From the NCBI RefSeq assembly GCF_036840915.1, contig NZ_CP085725.1, forward strand, positions 1,426,001-1,490,000: a DNA stretch of 64,000 nucleotides. Direction: 5' to 3'. The notes under the pieces were generated by a model, which was not told the origin of the DNA, did not search any database, and saw only the letters and a list, made by a program, of their open reading frames with translations. Position numbers and translations under genes: made by a program. The stretch's first letter is position 1, and every line of letters begins with the position of its first letter. Positions 43,064-51,466 of this stretch are shown here, piece after piece. Origin of the DNA: Flavobacterium hankyongi (GTDB taxonomy: Bacteria; Bacteroidota; Bacteroidia; Flavobacteriales; Flavobacteriaceae).

Positions 43064-43976
43064 CATTAAAAAATCTTGATAAATCAAGTTTGTGCATTTG
43101 TTGGGGCTTATGAATTGGTCCAAATTTCAATTCTTCGTTAGTTAGATAATATTTTTTACCATCTTTAGTAGTAATGGACTCAATTTGAAGAAATCTTGGT
43201 TTTACTTTTATCTTTTTATGACTTCCTGAAAAGAAATCATTTGCTGAAAAATCATAAAACAAATCAATAAAAGGCTTACCTTTTTTAGAATAACCACATA
43301 AGAGCAATCTGTTTTCAAACAAAGAAGCACCAGTCACTAATCCTTTTACATTAAATACTTCCTTTTGCTTTGCGATATATTCTCCAGACGCTTTAGGCAA
43401 AGTATAGATAGTTGTATAATTAGTTTTCCATTCTTTCGTAAACAAATAAATACTGTCCTGAGTTACAACAAAAGCTTCACAATCAAAATTGGTATTATTG
43501 GGCTTTTTATGATCAAATTCGTTTTGATTTTCATACTTAAATTTGATGTATTCAATTTTAGGTGATTTATTAATTAATAACAACTTATCAATTTTAAGAA
43601 TATTTAAATTCTGTCTATTACCTGAAGTATTATTACCTAAATCTCCTATATAAACAAACCCCTCATCTTGAGCAATTTCTTCCCAATCTTGATTCACAAC
43701 ATTAGGCAATGAATATGTTTCCAGAATTGAACCGTTTAATGTATCTAATGCATACAAACTAGTATCAGTATCGTCATTATGCGTCCAAAGTTTTCCATTC
43801 CAATGAATCAAGCCAGAGGTTTCTTTTAGCTTATTCTCTAGAATCAAAGAATTAGTAAGCCTTATTTTATTCTTTTTAAAAGTTTCTTTTTTTATCTCTT
43901 GAGCATTCATCAAAGTTGAAAGTATCAAGCAAAATAAAATAGTCGTTTTAGTCCTAAAAAAATTAAAATTACTCAT
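43056..43976 (-). CDS. Exported beta-propeller-like protein
   Basis: 306 aa from ATG 43976, chosen because it lies 7 bases behind the previous stop and begins a signal peptide (FRTKTTILFCLILSTLMNAQ); the 44018 start would overlap the glycosylase gene. The mature part has repeating W/D-rich blades (LIHWNGKLWTHNDDTDTSLYALD, WEEIAQDEGFVYIGDLGNN, DCEAFVVTQDSIYLFTKEW). Likely a periplasmic or surface propeller; no catalytic motif and no C-terminal type IX sorting domain seen. Confidence 0.7.
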   Translation of the reverse strand: MSNFNFFRTKTTILFCLILSTLMNAQEIKKETFKKNKIRLTNSLILENKLKETSGLIHWNGKLWTHNDDTDTSLYALDTLNGSILETYSLPNVVNQDWEEIAQDEGFVYIGDLGNNTSGNRQNLNILKIDKLLLINKSPKIEYIKFKYENQNEFDHKKPNNTNFDCEAFVVTQDSIYLFTKEWKTNYTTIYTLPKASGEYIAKQKEVFNVKGLVTGASLFENRLLLCGYSKKGKPFIDLFYDFSANDFFSGSHKKIKVKPRFLQIESITTKDGKKYYLTNEELKFGPIHKPQQMHKLDLSRFFNAN

Positions 43977-43983
43977 CAAAAAA

Positions 43984-44583
43984 TTACATTTTAATATATT
44001 TTGAAAATTGACTAACAAGCTCTTCTAATGTAATTCGGCTTGCTGAGGAAGTAGAATTTAAAATGATGCAATTTATTTTTCGTTTGTCGATGTAAATATG
44101 AAAATTTCTTTCGGAGGCTATTTTAAAATCGATAGGATACTTTGCAAATAGCTTTTGCTTTTCTGTATACTTTATAAAGTTTTGAGCCGCACTATTTTTG
44201 GCGGAGAAACCAAGTAATACTATTTGCTCTAATTCTGGATGATTATTCACGATTGAAATTATATCTTGAAACTCGACAATTTCTATGTTCGAATCTAGCG
44301 AACTATTGTTTTTCCTTTTTATTTTCAAAGCGATATCGTGAATACCTAAATGAAGTTTCCTCATTATCGCTTTACGTTCTTCAATAGCTTTGCGTGTATC
44401 GGAAAGATTAGCTACCAACTCTATCCCAGAAATTTGCGCCATGACTTTCCAAAATCTATTTTGTTTGTTGGGATAGTAAAACGGAAATGACCATTTGCTT
44501 TGATAGGGCGGAAAACTCCCCAACACTAAGGTTTTCATTGGTGAAAAATCGTAAAACCAATTGGGATGGGTTTCTATTGCCAT
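43984..44583 (-). CDS. Uracil-DNA glycosylase superfamily protein
   Basis: 199 aa. LVLGSFPPYQSKWSFPFYYPNKQNRFWKVMA corresponds to the N-terminal active-site motif (G-S-F-P ... Y-y-x-x-x-x-N-x-F-W) of mismatch-type UDG-like enzymes, followed by GIHDIALKIKRKNNSSLD and VLLGFSAKN, with a final NSTSSASR segment. Predicted DNA repair by uracil or mismatch base removal; substrate uncertain. First gene of a minus-strand pair with the propeller gene. Confidence 0.75.
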   Translation of the reverse strand: MAIETHPNWFYDFSPMKTLVLGSFPPYQSKWSFPFYYPNKQNRFWKVMAQISGIELVANLSDTRKAIEERKAIMRKLHLGIHDIALKIKRKNNSSLDSNIEIVEFQDIISIVNNHPELEQIVLLGFSAKNSAAQNFIKYTEKQKLFAKYPIDFKIASERNFHIYIDKRKINCIILNSTSSASRITLEELVSQFSKYIKM

Positions 44584-44836
44584 TTATATTGTAAAAGTTA
44601 ATCCTTGTAAATGTAACGAACTATTTATCGTTGTTCACCATTACTACTTTGTGATATTTTTTTTGTGATAAATAAAATTATCACATTTGTTTTCAAGAAG
44701 CTAACACAAGAGTACAATACCTTTATTTTAACAATCATTTTCGTTATATTTGGGAGAAGCAATGTAAACGCGATTGAATAGGTTAACCTATTTTTGAGTT
44801 ATGTGTCAGTTTGGAAAAACTTTACGAATAGATTTT

Positions 44837-45304
44837 ATGGAAACAAAAAGGCATAAGCTTTTAGAAATTTTAGCGACTAGAGCAATTGCTATTAATCTTA
44901 GGGAAATCAAAGAAAGTGCTACAGGAGTATCATACGAAGAGATTTGTAAAAAATTAAAATGTGATAGAACGGAATTATATCAAATATCTTCTTTACTATA
45001 TATAGAAAAAGAAGTAATTTATCATAATAATTATGGAGTTAATGGCTTGTGCGCTACTGAAAAAGGTATTTCTTCATATACGTACAAAAAATATTTGCGC
45101 GCTAGAAATTCGAGAATAAAAAATAACATTAAAGACATTGTAAGCATTTTGATTCCCGTTTTATCTTTAATAATAACAATTTTAGTTATTCTAAAAAATA
45201 ATGGACAAACGAATCGCGAAACACAGTCAATAAAAGAAAGAATACAAGTAATCGAAAATAAAATTAACAAGCTGAAAGCAAAAAATAATACTACCTCTAG
45301 CTGA
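44837..45304 (+). CDS. Membrane-anchored winged-helix-like small protein
   Basis: 155 aa from the ATG at 44837 (an upstream in-frame ATG at 44801 is less likely). N-terminal part looks like a winged helix (VSYEEICKKLKCDRTELYQISSLLYIEKEVIYHNNYGVNGLCATEKG), then one transmembrane segment (VSILIPVLSLIITILVIL) and a C-terminal coiled coil (QSIKERIQVIENKINKLK). A TATATTTG -7 element is at 44745-44752. Function unknown. It opens a small accessory island. Confidence 0.55.
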   Translation: METKRHKLLEILATRAIAINLREIKESATGVSYEEICKKLKCDRTELYQISSLLYIEKEVIYHNNYGVNGLCATEKGISSYTYKKYLRARNSRIKNNIKDIVSILIPVLSLIITILVILKNNGQTNRETQSIKERIQVIENKINKLKAKNNTTSS

Positions 45305-45325
45305 CGCGAGCGTCTCGCTCGTGCC
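45301..45325. repeat. REP-like palindrome
   Basis: gcgagcgtctcgctcgtgcc; related copies gcgagagcgtctcgctc at 45838-45857 and cacgagctggaagctcgcgtg near 45925-45946. Three copies within 650 bp around the DUF4160 gene. Confidence 0.65.
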
Positions 45326-45430
45326 TAATTAAAAAAACAAAATATATTCTTTACTCTAAGTCAGGAGACTTTGCGTAGCTGAGTGGGCTTCAGATATCAC
45401 AATATAATTACGTTAAATTATCAATTACTA

Positions 45431-45805
45431 ATGGAAAAAATACTTGAAAAATTATATCAAGAAGCTTTACAATTAAAAAAGTCAATTCAATTTATCGATT
45501 TGATTAATGAAAAATCCAATCCTGGAGAATTTGTTATTAAACAGCTCATTTTCAAAATGGATTTAAATGTCAAAATAAAAATGTATCAAGAACATCATGG
45601 AGAACCTCATATTCATGTTGATATTGGAAAATCTATACATGGTGCAAGTATTAGTATTAATAACCCTAGAATTTTAGCTGGTTCAATTGAAAGAAAATAT
45701 GAAAGAAAAGTATTTGAGTGGATCTCTAAAAATAGTGATAAATTATTAATCATTTGGAATAATATCCAATCCGGGCAGACAATTGATTTATCCGCTTTAA
45801 ATTAA
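45431..45805 (+). CDS. DUF4160 family protein
   Basis: 124 aa from the ATG at 45431. The family core is IKMYQEHHGEPHIHVDIGKSIHGASISINNPRILAGSIERKYERKVFEWISKNSDKLLIIWNNIQ: the E-H-x-x-x-P-H-x-H-V motif followed by a short helix. DUF4160 genes often sit beside DUF2442 proteins in a presumed toxin-antitoxin pair; that partner is missing here. The N-terminal 45 residues are helical. Flanked by REP-like palindromes. Confidence 0.8.
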   Translation: MEKILEKLYQEALQLKKSIQFIDLINEKSNPGEFVIKQLIFKMDLNVKIKMYQEHHGEPHIHVDIGKSIHGASISINNPRILAGSIERKYERKVFEWISKNSDKLLIIWNNIQSGQTIDLSALN

Positions 45806-45831
45806 AACTACCTCTAAAAACGGTTCCCCCC

Positions 45832-45859
45832 TAGCTGGCGAGAGCGTCTCGCTCTTGTC
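45832..45859. repeat. REP-like palindrome
   Basis: gctggcgagagcgtctcgct followed by cttgtc, a variant of the palindrome at 45301. Confidence 0.6.
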
Positions 45860-45920
45860 AATTTTAAAACAAAATATTTTTAGCTGAATTTCAGAAATTG
45901 AAGTACATTAATTTTAATTG

Positions 45921-45950
45921 TGTGCACGAGCTGGAAGCTCGCGTGATCTT
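45921..45950. repeat. REP-like palindrome
   Basis: cacgagctggaagctcgcgtg, in the same family as 45301 and 45832, opposite reading. Confidence 0.55.
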
Positions 45951-45995
45951 TGAGAGGTAAAAAAACTAGTGATTGATTAACTAAATAAAGTATTT

Positions 45996-46346
45996 ATGAA
46001 TAAAGTTAAAGTTATACAGTTTTTTATAATTACTATATTATTTCTATGTATCTTTTTAGGTTTGAATAAATGTAAAGAAGAGAGAAGAAAAATTGAATTT
46101 GAAACAATTTGCTATGTAAATAACGGAAACATAAATAGAAGTTCTAAAGATATTAGTGGTTATTTTTATTTTAAAGGCAAGAGATATGAAACCTATGAAA
46201 TTGTTCATGATAATCCTAAAAAGTATATAGGAAAATATTATAAAATTATCTTATCAAGTAAATATCCAAATGATAGCGAAATATTATACAATGAAGAAGT
46301 TACTGATATTAATAAGATTAAAAAAGTTGGTTTCGAACACTTATGA
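45996..46346 (+). CDS. Membrane-anchored small protein, unknown
   Basis: 116 aa with one N-terminal hydrophobic segment (VIQFFIITILFLCIFLGL) and a basic, beta-rich outside domain (SGYFYFKGKRYETYEIVHDNPKKYIGKYYKIILSSKYPNDSEIL). That G-x-x-x-F-x-Y-x-G-x-x-Y pattern is typical of small envelope proteins in Bacteroidota toxin-immunity islands. The last codons run into a degenerate RAYT-type repeat, so the natural C-terminus may have been changed. Confidence 0.5.
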   Translation: MNKVKVIQFFIITILFLCIFLGLNKCKEERRKIEFETICYVNNGNINRSSKDISGYFYFKGKRYETYEIVHDNPKKYIGKYYKIILSSKYPNDSEILYNEEVTDINKIKKVGFEHL

Positions 46347-46395
46347 TTTACAATCCGAGCCCACAAATAACACAAACTACAACTCTGATTTTGTA
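46345..46395 (+). repeat. Degenerate RAYT-unit 5' end
   Basis: gatttacaatccgagccc followed by acaaataacacaaactacaac parallels the RAYT left end and leader at 32334-32380 (gatttgcaatccgtgcc ... ataaactgcaactg). No transposase follows. Confidence 0.55.
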
Positions 46396-46512
46396 ATAAG
46401 GCAAGATAATTTACCATTTCATATTAAACAATACAGAACTAATTGTAATGGAGAATCTCCTTTAAATTTTTATGGAATAAGAGCTACAAAAAATGACATT
46501 ATAGGGTTTTAA
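46396..46512 (+). pseudogene. C-terminal gene remnant
   Basis: An open frame ending at 46512 reads IRQDNLPFHIKQYRTNCNGE then SPLNFYGIRATKNDIIGF and looks like a real protein tail, but it has no proper start: upstream is the degenerate repeat. Perhaps the tail of a gene disrupted by that repeat. Identity unknown. Confidence 0.35.
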
Positions 46513-46522
46513 AAAATAAAAT

Positions 46523-47307
46523 ATGAAAAACTTAATCTTATACACAAGTTTACTTATTGTATATACTGTTTTTTCACAAACTACTTTAGAAACGATATTA
46601 AAAAACCAAAAACTGATCAATGGTGAAGTAAAAATTCACATATCTAGTAAAAACAAAAATATTTTATTGGAGAAAATAATTTAAAAAATACTTCCCGCTC
46701 AAAAATAATAGACTTATATTCAAAAAATAACAAAAAGCTTGATATTAGTTTAATTCATTTATACTCAATAAATGAGTTTGACGTTTATGTTTATTTACCT
46801 AATTCTATGATAATTGATGGACTTAATGATGTAAAAAAAGCCAAAATGAATATTTCTAAACCAAATTCAATTGAATCCTTTTTAATCTATGATAGAATTA
46901 ATAATAGTCTTATACATATTAGTTCTGATATGGGAGCTGGCTCAATCAATTTTTCTAAAAAAAATTTAATGACAATAAATTTTGGATTTGATAATTTAAA
47001 ATCACAAGTTATAAAATTAGACGAAAATTTCCAACCTATTAGTTCTTTTAAAACTTATTTAAACAAAGATAATAACAAGACATTTTGTTACTTATCAAAC
47101 TATTATCTTATTAATGGAGAGCATAGAGTAAAAAACAAATTAATTGATTCTAAAGAAGGATTTTATTCGATTTTTGAAATATCAATATTAAAAATTGAAT
47201 CACTTCTTAATATAAAACTTGTTGATCCTGACAAAGAGAATTTAGCTTGTAAAAATTTAATTTGTTATCCAAGATTATCGAGCTGGATATTTTCTAAAAT
47301 AAATTGA
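46523..47307 (+). pseudogene. Frameshifted exported protein
   Basis: An ATG at 46523 opens a signal peptide (MKNLILYTSLLIVYTVFSQT); this frame stops at 46683. The next frame then runs to 47307 with IGENNLKNTSRSKIIDLYSK and the 166 aa downstream of 46807. Adding one T to the T4 run at 46662-46665 fuses them into about 261 aa. The mature protein is beta-rich with no known motif. Either a recent frameshift or an indel error. Exported to the periplasm or beyond if intact. Confidence 0.6.
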
Positions 47308-47319
47308 TTAATATCGTAT

Positions 47320-47390
47320 GAATTTACAATCTATGCCAACAAAGAACACAAACTACAACCGTAAAAAACTTTAGTTTTGCTTTTTAAATA
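47320..47390 (+). repeat. Degenerate RAYT-unit 5' end
   Basis: gaatttacaatctatgccaa, then caaagaacacaaactacaac and cgtaaaaaactttagttttg, parallels the RAYT leader 32334-32400 over about 70 bases. No transposase follows; the next gene starts at 47461. Confidence 0.6.
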
Positions 47391-47460
47391 TACTGTTAAT
47401 TTTAGTATTACCATTTCCCTTCATAGTTATTATATGTATATTCGTACAAAACTATAATTT

Positions 47461-48162
47461 ATGAAACTTACCCAATACTTAAGCAATCAAGGCTACGATC
47501 TAATTGAAGGACCTATACGAAACCACAAACCCCTACAATTATGGATAAAAAAAACATTTAGCGAGGCTGAACTGTATTATGCAACACTAGAACATGCTTT
47601 TAAAAGTGAAGAAGTTTTAATCGAAATAGAGAATCAAGCACTTACGGTAAATACTTCAAACACTAACGAATATGGTTTTAATATTGGAATTACATTATTA
47701 GAAGAAATATTGAGTTCGTTAGGATTAGGAGATGTTGAAATTTTTGCATCGGTCAAAACTGGAAAAAAAGTAGTGATTAGTTATGATAATTCCATCACAA
47801 AAGAATATGCGATAGGAAATATTGAAAGTTATTTATCTGTTGCTGACTTTGTACATCCCAACCCACAATTGTTAAAAAATGCCAATCGTGATAATATCCT
47901 GATTATTACAGGAACTGTATTTGCTAAAAACTTAATTGTAGAAATTGAAACCGATTTTTCTCTAGACGTATCATTAATCGCAAAACTAAATAACATAGCC
48001 GATGGCAAAATTGATTTTACAATGAAAAACAATAATACCTTAAAAATGATTTCGGAAGGAGATAATTTTTTCCCTATTGCTGTAAAAGCCAGTCGCTTAA
48101 AATTTGACCGAAGCATTTTTGAAAAACTAACCTTGGTTACTGACGATAGAAATATATTCTAA
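47461..48162 (+). CDS. Possible bacterial gasdermin-like protein
   Basis: 233 aa, no signal peptide, no cysteine. The strand and helix order recalls bacterial gasdermins as I remember them: an N-terminal LSNQGYDLIEGPIRNHKPLQLW, a central FNIGITLLEEILSSLGLGDVEI, ISYDN then a YLSVADF helix, ILIITGTVFAKNLIVEIETD, and near the end NFFPIAVKASRLKFD followed by a short tail, where an autoinhibitory peptide would sit. No protease gene is adjacent and the usual N-terminal Cys is absent, so activity would differ. This is a fold-level impression only. Confidence 0.4.
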   Translation: MKLTQYLSNQGYDLIEGPIRNHKPLQLWIKKTFSEAELYYATLEHAFKSEEVLIEIENQALTVNTSNTNEYGFNIGITLLEEILSSLGLGDVEIFASVKTGKKVVISYDNSITKEYAIGNIESYLSVADFVHPNPQLLKNANRDNILIITGTVFAKNLIVEIETDFSLDVSLIAKLNNIADGKIDFTMKNNNTLKMISEGDNFFPIAVKASRLKFDRSIFEKLTLVTDDRNIF

Positions 48163-48218
48163 ATTAATATTCATCATCAAATCAAAACTTTATAATTTTA
48201 TATTATAAATATAATCTC

Positions 48219-48653
48219 ATGAAGACAAATAAATACATTCAAGTTCTGCTTGCCGCATTTATTATTATACTATTAAATGGTTGTAGTTCACAGAAAACAA
48301 CAAATTACAAAAGACAATGGATGTTGGTTACTTTTAAGGATTATACCAAAGAATTTTTAATAGAAAAAAAAGCCGCATTAAATCTTTCTCCAATACAAGG
48401 CGAAGATAATTCTGAATCTGGTACTGCTTACATGGGTTGCAACAATATAAGATTGAAAGCCAAATTTTCCAATGATGGTAAAGTCACTTTCTCTGACCTG
48501 ATAAGTACACGTATGTTTTGTCCTGAAAATCTTGAAAATGACTTTTCAAAAGCAATAGAAAAAATAACTCATTATAAAATTGAAGGTCATTTCCTTTATT
48601 TATACAATGAAAAAGAACAGCAAATGAAGTTTATTGCCGCTGATTGGGATTGA
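48219..48653 (+). CDS. META-domain lipoprotein (HslJ-like)
   Basis: 144 aa. Lipobox ILLNGCSS with the Cys at about 22. The mature part fits the META domain: RQWMLVTFKDYTKEFLIEKKAALNLSPIQG, AYMGCNNIRLKAKFSNDGKVTFSDLISTRMFCPENLENDFSKAIEKITHYKIEGHFLYLYN. META proteins are small envelope lipoproteins linked to stress or motility; function unclear. Single gene upstream of dapD. Confidence 0.82.
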   Translation: MKTNKYIQVLLAAFIIILLNGCSSQKTTNYKRQWMLVTFKDYTKEFLIEKKAALNLSPIQGEDNSESGTAYMGCNNIRLKAKFSNDGKVTFSDLISTRMFCPENLENDFSKAIEKITHYKIEGHFLYLYNEKEQQMKFIAADWD

Positions 48654-48700
48654 TAATACTCATTTTTTAACAAAATCAAGTTTTTTAGTGTATCAGTAGT

Positions 48701-48727
48701 TTTGGCACTTTCAAAACTTTATCTTTG
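48701..48727 (+). promoter_or_regulatory. Promoter of dapD
   Basis: TTTG (48701) and TATCTTTG (48720-48727), 18 bases before the ATG. The 15-base spacer is shorter than usual. Confidence 0.45.
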
Positions 48728-48744
48728 CTCTAAATAGATTTTTT

Positions 48745-49560
48745 ATGCAAAAGTTACAATCAATTATAGAACAGGCTTGGGAAAACAGAGCTTTATTACA
48801 AGAAGAAGCAACTCAAAAAGCGATTAGAGAAGTTGTTGATTTACTAGACGCAGGAACTTTACGCGTTGCAGAACCAACAGCTGAAGGTTGGCAGGTAAAC
48901 GAATGGGTAAAAAAAGCAGTAGTAATGTACTTTCCTATTCAAAAAATGGAAACATTTGAAGTTGGTATTTTTGAATATCATGATAAAATTCCACTAAAAA
49001 GAGGTTATGCTGAAAAAGGGATTCGTGTAGTTCCTCATGCTGTAGCGCGTCATGGTGCTTACATTTCAAAAGGTGTGATTATGATGCCAAGTTATGTAAA
49101 CATTGGTGCTTATGTAGATGAGGGAACTATGGTAGATACATGGGCAACTGTAGGAAGTTGTGCTCAAATAGGTAAAGATGTTCACTTGAGTGGTGGTGTT
49201 GGTATTGGTGGTGTTTTAGAGCCATTACAAGCTGCTCCAGTTATCATCGAAGATGGTGCTTTTGTTGGTTCTCGTTGTATAGTTGTAGAAGGTGTTCGTG
49301 TTGAAAAAGAAGCTGTATTGGGCGCTAATGTATGTTTAACAGCATCAACTAAAATTATAGATGTTACAGGTCCTGAACCAGTAGAATACAAAGGTATTGT
49401 TCCAGCTCGTTCTGTAGTAATCCCTGGAAGCTATGCTAAAAAGTTTGAAGCTGGTGAATACCAAGTTCCTTGCGCTTTAATTATTGGTAAACGTAAACCA
49501 TCAACTGATTTAAAAACATCATTAAACGATGCTTTACGTGAATATAACGTAGCAGTATAA
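48745..49560 (+). CDS. dapD: 2,3,4,5-tetrahydropyridine-2,6-dicarboxylate N-succinyltransferase
   Basis: 271 aa, the standard DapD length. It succinylates tetrahydrodipicolinate in lysine/diaminopimelate synthesis. An N-terminal helical domain is followed by a left-handed beta-helix of hexapeptide repeats (GAYISKGVIMMPSYVNIGAYVDEGTMVDTWATVGSCAQIGKDVHLSGGVGIGGVLEPLQ, EDGAFVGSRCIVVEGV, GANVCLTASTKI). Trimeric, cytosolic. Single gene, ending at a terminator shared with the SOD gene. Confidence 0.95.
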   Translation: MQKLQSIIEQAWENRALLQEEATQKAIREVVDLLDAGTLRVAEPTAEGWQVNEWVKKAVVMYFPIQKMETFEVGIFEYHDKIPLKRGYAEKGIRVVPHAVARHGAYISKGVIMMPSYVNIGAYVDEGTMVDTWATVGSCAQIGKDVHLSGGVGIGGVLEPLQAAPVIIEDGAFVGSRCIVVEGVRVEKEAVLGANVCLTASTKIIDVTGPEPVEYKGIVPARSVVIPGSYAKKFEAGEYQVPCALIIGKRKPSTDLKTSLNDALREYNVAV

Positions 49561-49581
49561 TAATATAAACTGTTTAAATAA

Positions 49582-49615
49582 AAAAGCCATTCTAAAAAGA
49601 ATGGCTTTTTTATTT
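49582..49615. terminator. Bidirectional terminator between dapD and SOD
   Basis: aaaaaagccattct and agaatggctttttt flank a 5-base loop; A- and T-runs on both sides. Confidence 0.88.
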
Positions 49616-49627
49616 ATTTATAAATTT

Positions 49628-50524
49628 TTATTGAAACTCATCAACACTATTTTCTGGTTGCTTCACAGGGGTCGGTTGTTTTACAGGCTGAGTAGTTTGC
49701 TGTACTGGAGCTTCTGTTGTTGTTGTTGTTCCTTCTGTAACTTCAACTCTTGCAGATTTACCAAAAGCTTCATATCTTTTTTGAGCTACTTCCCAATTTA
49801 TTACACTAAAAAAAGTATTTGCATATTCTCTTTTTCTTGTTTGAAACTTTAAATAATAAGCATGTTCCCACATATCAAGATTCAAAATTGGAATACCTGA
49901 AATTCCTAAATTTTTCATCAACGGATTATCATTATTTGCAGAACTGACAATTTTAAGCTTTCCAGTCTTATCTGAAACCAACCATGTCCATCCAGAACCT
50001 GTGAGTCTTACAGAAGTCTCTACAAATTGTCTTCTAAATTCATCAAAAGAACCAAAATCCTTATTAATAGACTCTAATAAACTACCTGATGGTTCCCCTC
50101 CTGCTTTTGGCGCAAGTGCTTCAAAGAAAAAAGTATGGTTATAAACTCCTCCAGCATTATCTCTAATAACGGCATCAGATAAATTTAAATTTTTTAATAT
50201 AGGATCAAGTTCTAAAATTTCATACTTGGTACCAACAATTGACTTATTCAAATTATTTACGTATCCTAAATAATGCTTAGAATAATGCAATTCCATAGTA
50301 GCAGCATCAAAATCTGGCTCTAATTCATTATAATCAAAAGGCAATGCATAAAGACTAAAAGCCCCTTCATTTGCCTTAATATCTGAAGGCTTTCCTCCTT
50401 TTTGTTCAATTTTAACTATAGGAGTATCTGGCACGTCAACCACTTCAACCAAAGTGTCTTTTTTACAAGAAACTAATGTAGAAACAGCAATAAAACTGAT
50501 GTATAAAATTTTATTATTTTTCAT
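49628..50524 (-). CDS. Lipoprotein Fe/Mn superoxide dismutase
   Basis: 298 aa from the ATG at 50524, which starts a lipoprotein signal with lipobox STLVSC; the 50545 start lies in the previous gene. The SOD body has metal ligands in ELHYSKHYLGYVNNL, VYNHTFFFEAL, and NLDMWEHAYYLKFQTRKREY (His, His, Asp, His). A Thr/Pro/Gln-rich tail follows the enzyme domain. A membrane-anchored, periplasm-facing SOD is unusual; most are cytosolic. It ends the LUD-cdsA-psd-ACBP operon, with an 11-bp overlap with the ACBP gene. Confidence 0.88.
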   Translation of the reverse strand: MKNNKILYISFIAVSTLVSCKKDTLVEVVDVPDTPIVKIEQKGGKPSDIKANEGAFSLYALPFDYNELEPDFDAATMELHYSKHYLGYVNNLNKSIVGTKYEILELDPILKNLNLSDAVIRDNAGGVYNHTFFFEALAPKAGGEPSGSLLESINKDFGSFDEFRRQFVETSVRLTGSGWTWLVSDKTGKLKIVSSANNDNPLMKNLGISGIPILNLDMWEHAYYLKFQTRKREYANTFFSVINWEVAQKRYEAFGKSARVEVTEGTTTTTEAPVQQTTQPVKQPTPVKQPENSVDEFQ

Positions 50525-50810
50525 TCTTTCCTTCAAGAATTTCATTTACTAAATTTATATAACAACGCTTTGCTTCTTCTTCAGACACATTACTTATTTG
50601 AAGCCATGCATTTGTTTTGAAAGCATCACGAACGTCTTGTCCTGTGTAATAATTGAAACTATTTGGATTTGCTCCTATTGCACCATGTGTTGCTTGTTTA
50701 TAATAAGCATAAAGACGCAACATAGTATCCTGTGGCACAGAATCTTGTTCCATATTAGAAGCTTTCTCAAAAGCTTCCTTAAATAAAGTATCTAAATCTT
50801 TTTCAGACAT
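50514..50810 (-). CDS. Acyl-CoA-binding protein
   Basis: 98 aa four-helix ACBP: LDTLFKEAFEKASNM, MLRLYAYYKQATHGAIGANP, DVRDAFKTNAWLQISNVSEEEAKRCYINLVNEIL. The Tyr/Lys residues of the acyl-CoA site are present. It binds long-chain acyl-CoA in the cytosol. It sits between psd and the SOD gene, fitting a lipid-related operon. Confidence 0.92.
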   Translation of the reverse strand: MSEKDLDTLFKEAFEKASNMEQDSVPQDTMLRLYAYYKQATHGAIGANPNSFNYYTGQDVRDAFKTNAWLQISNVSEEEAKRCYINLVNEILEGKNEK

Positions 50811-50815
50811 ACAAT

Positions 50816-51466
50816 TTATCCAATTGCAATAACTGTTTTATTTCCTGTAGCTTTTTCGTTAAGCTTTACATTTACTTTTGTTCCTAAAGGCAAATATAAA
50901 TCTACTCTTGATCCAAATTTAATAAAACCTGCATCGGTTCCTTGAACAACTTCAGTTCCTTCTTCAGCGTAATTTACTATACGTTTAGCAAGAGCTCCAG
51001 CTATTTGACGATACATGATTTCACCAAAAACCTTACTTTCAATTACTACAGATGTACGTTCGTTTTCGGTACTAGCTTTTGGATGCCATGCCACTAAATA
51101 TTTCCCAGGATGATATTTACTATACTTTACCTTTCCAGAAACTGCATATCTTGTCACATGAACATTAATAGGCGACATAAAAATAGACACCATTAATCTT
51201 TTATCTTTAAAATATTCTTCTTCAAAAACCTCTTCGATAACAACAACTTTACCGTCAACAGGCGCAACGATTTGATTCTCGTTTGGTGCTACTGTTCGAT
51301 TAGGATTTCTAAAAAATTGTAAAATCATTACATAAAAAAATAATGCAACAATTTGAATGGCCATTCTTAACCAAGCAATATCTATAAATTTATCGGCTAA
51401 TAAAACGGAAAGAATTACAATTACCGAAGCTGTTAAAATGATCTTTGATCCTTCTTTATGAAACAT
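50816..51466 (-). CDS. psd: Phosphatidylserine decarboxylase family protein
   Basis: 216 aa, the short Psd form. Two N-terminal membrane segments (about 10-50), then VAPVDGKVVVIEEVFEEEYF, SIFMSPINVHVTRYAVSGKVKY and, near the C-terminus, IKFGSRVDLYLPLGTKV, where the Gly-Ser bond is the expected self-cleavage site that makes the pyruvoyl group. It converts phosphatidylserine to phosphatidylethanolamine. The start overlaps the end of cdsA by 11 bp. Confidence 0.9.
   Translation of the reverse strand: MFHKEGSKIILTASVIVILSVLLADKFIDIAWLRMAIQIVALFFYVMILQFFRNPNRTVAPNENQIVAPVDGKVVVIEEVFEEEYFKDKRLMVSIFMSPINVHVTRYAVSGKVKYSKYHPGKYLVAWHPKASTENERTSVVIESKVFGEIMYRQIAGALAKRIVNYAEEGTEVVQGTDAGFIKFGSRVDLYLPLGTKVNVKLNEKATGNKTVIAIG

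Noticed and set aside
46270..46512. 80 aa frame as an intact gene
   Set aside because: It overlaps the 116 aa gene and crosses a degenerate RAYT end; only its C-terminal part is protein-like, so it is noted as a remnant.
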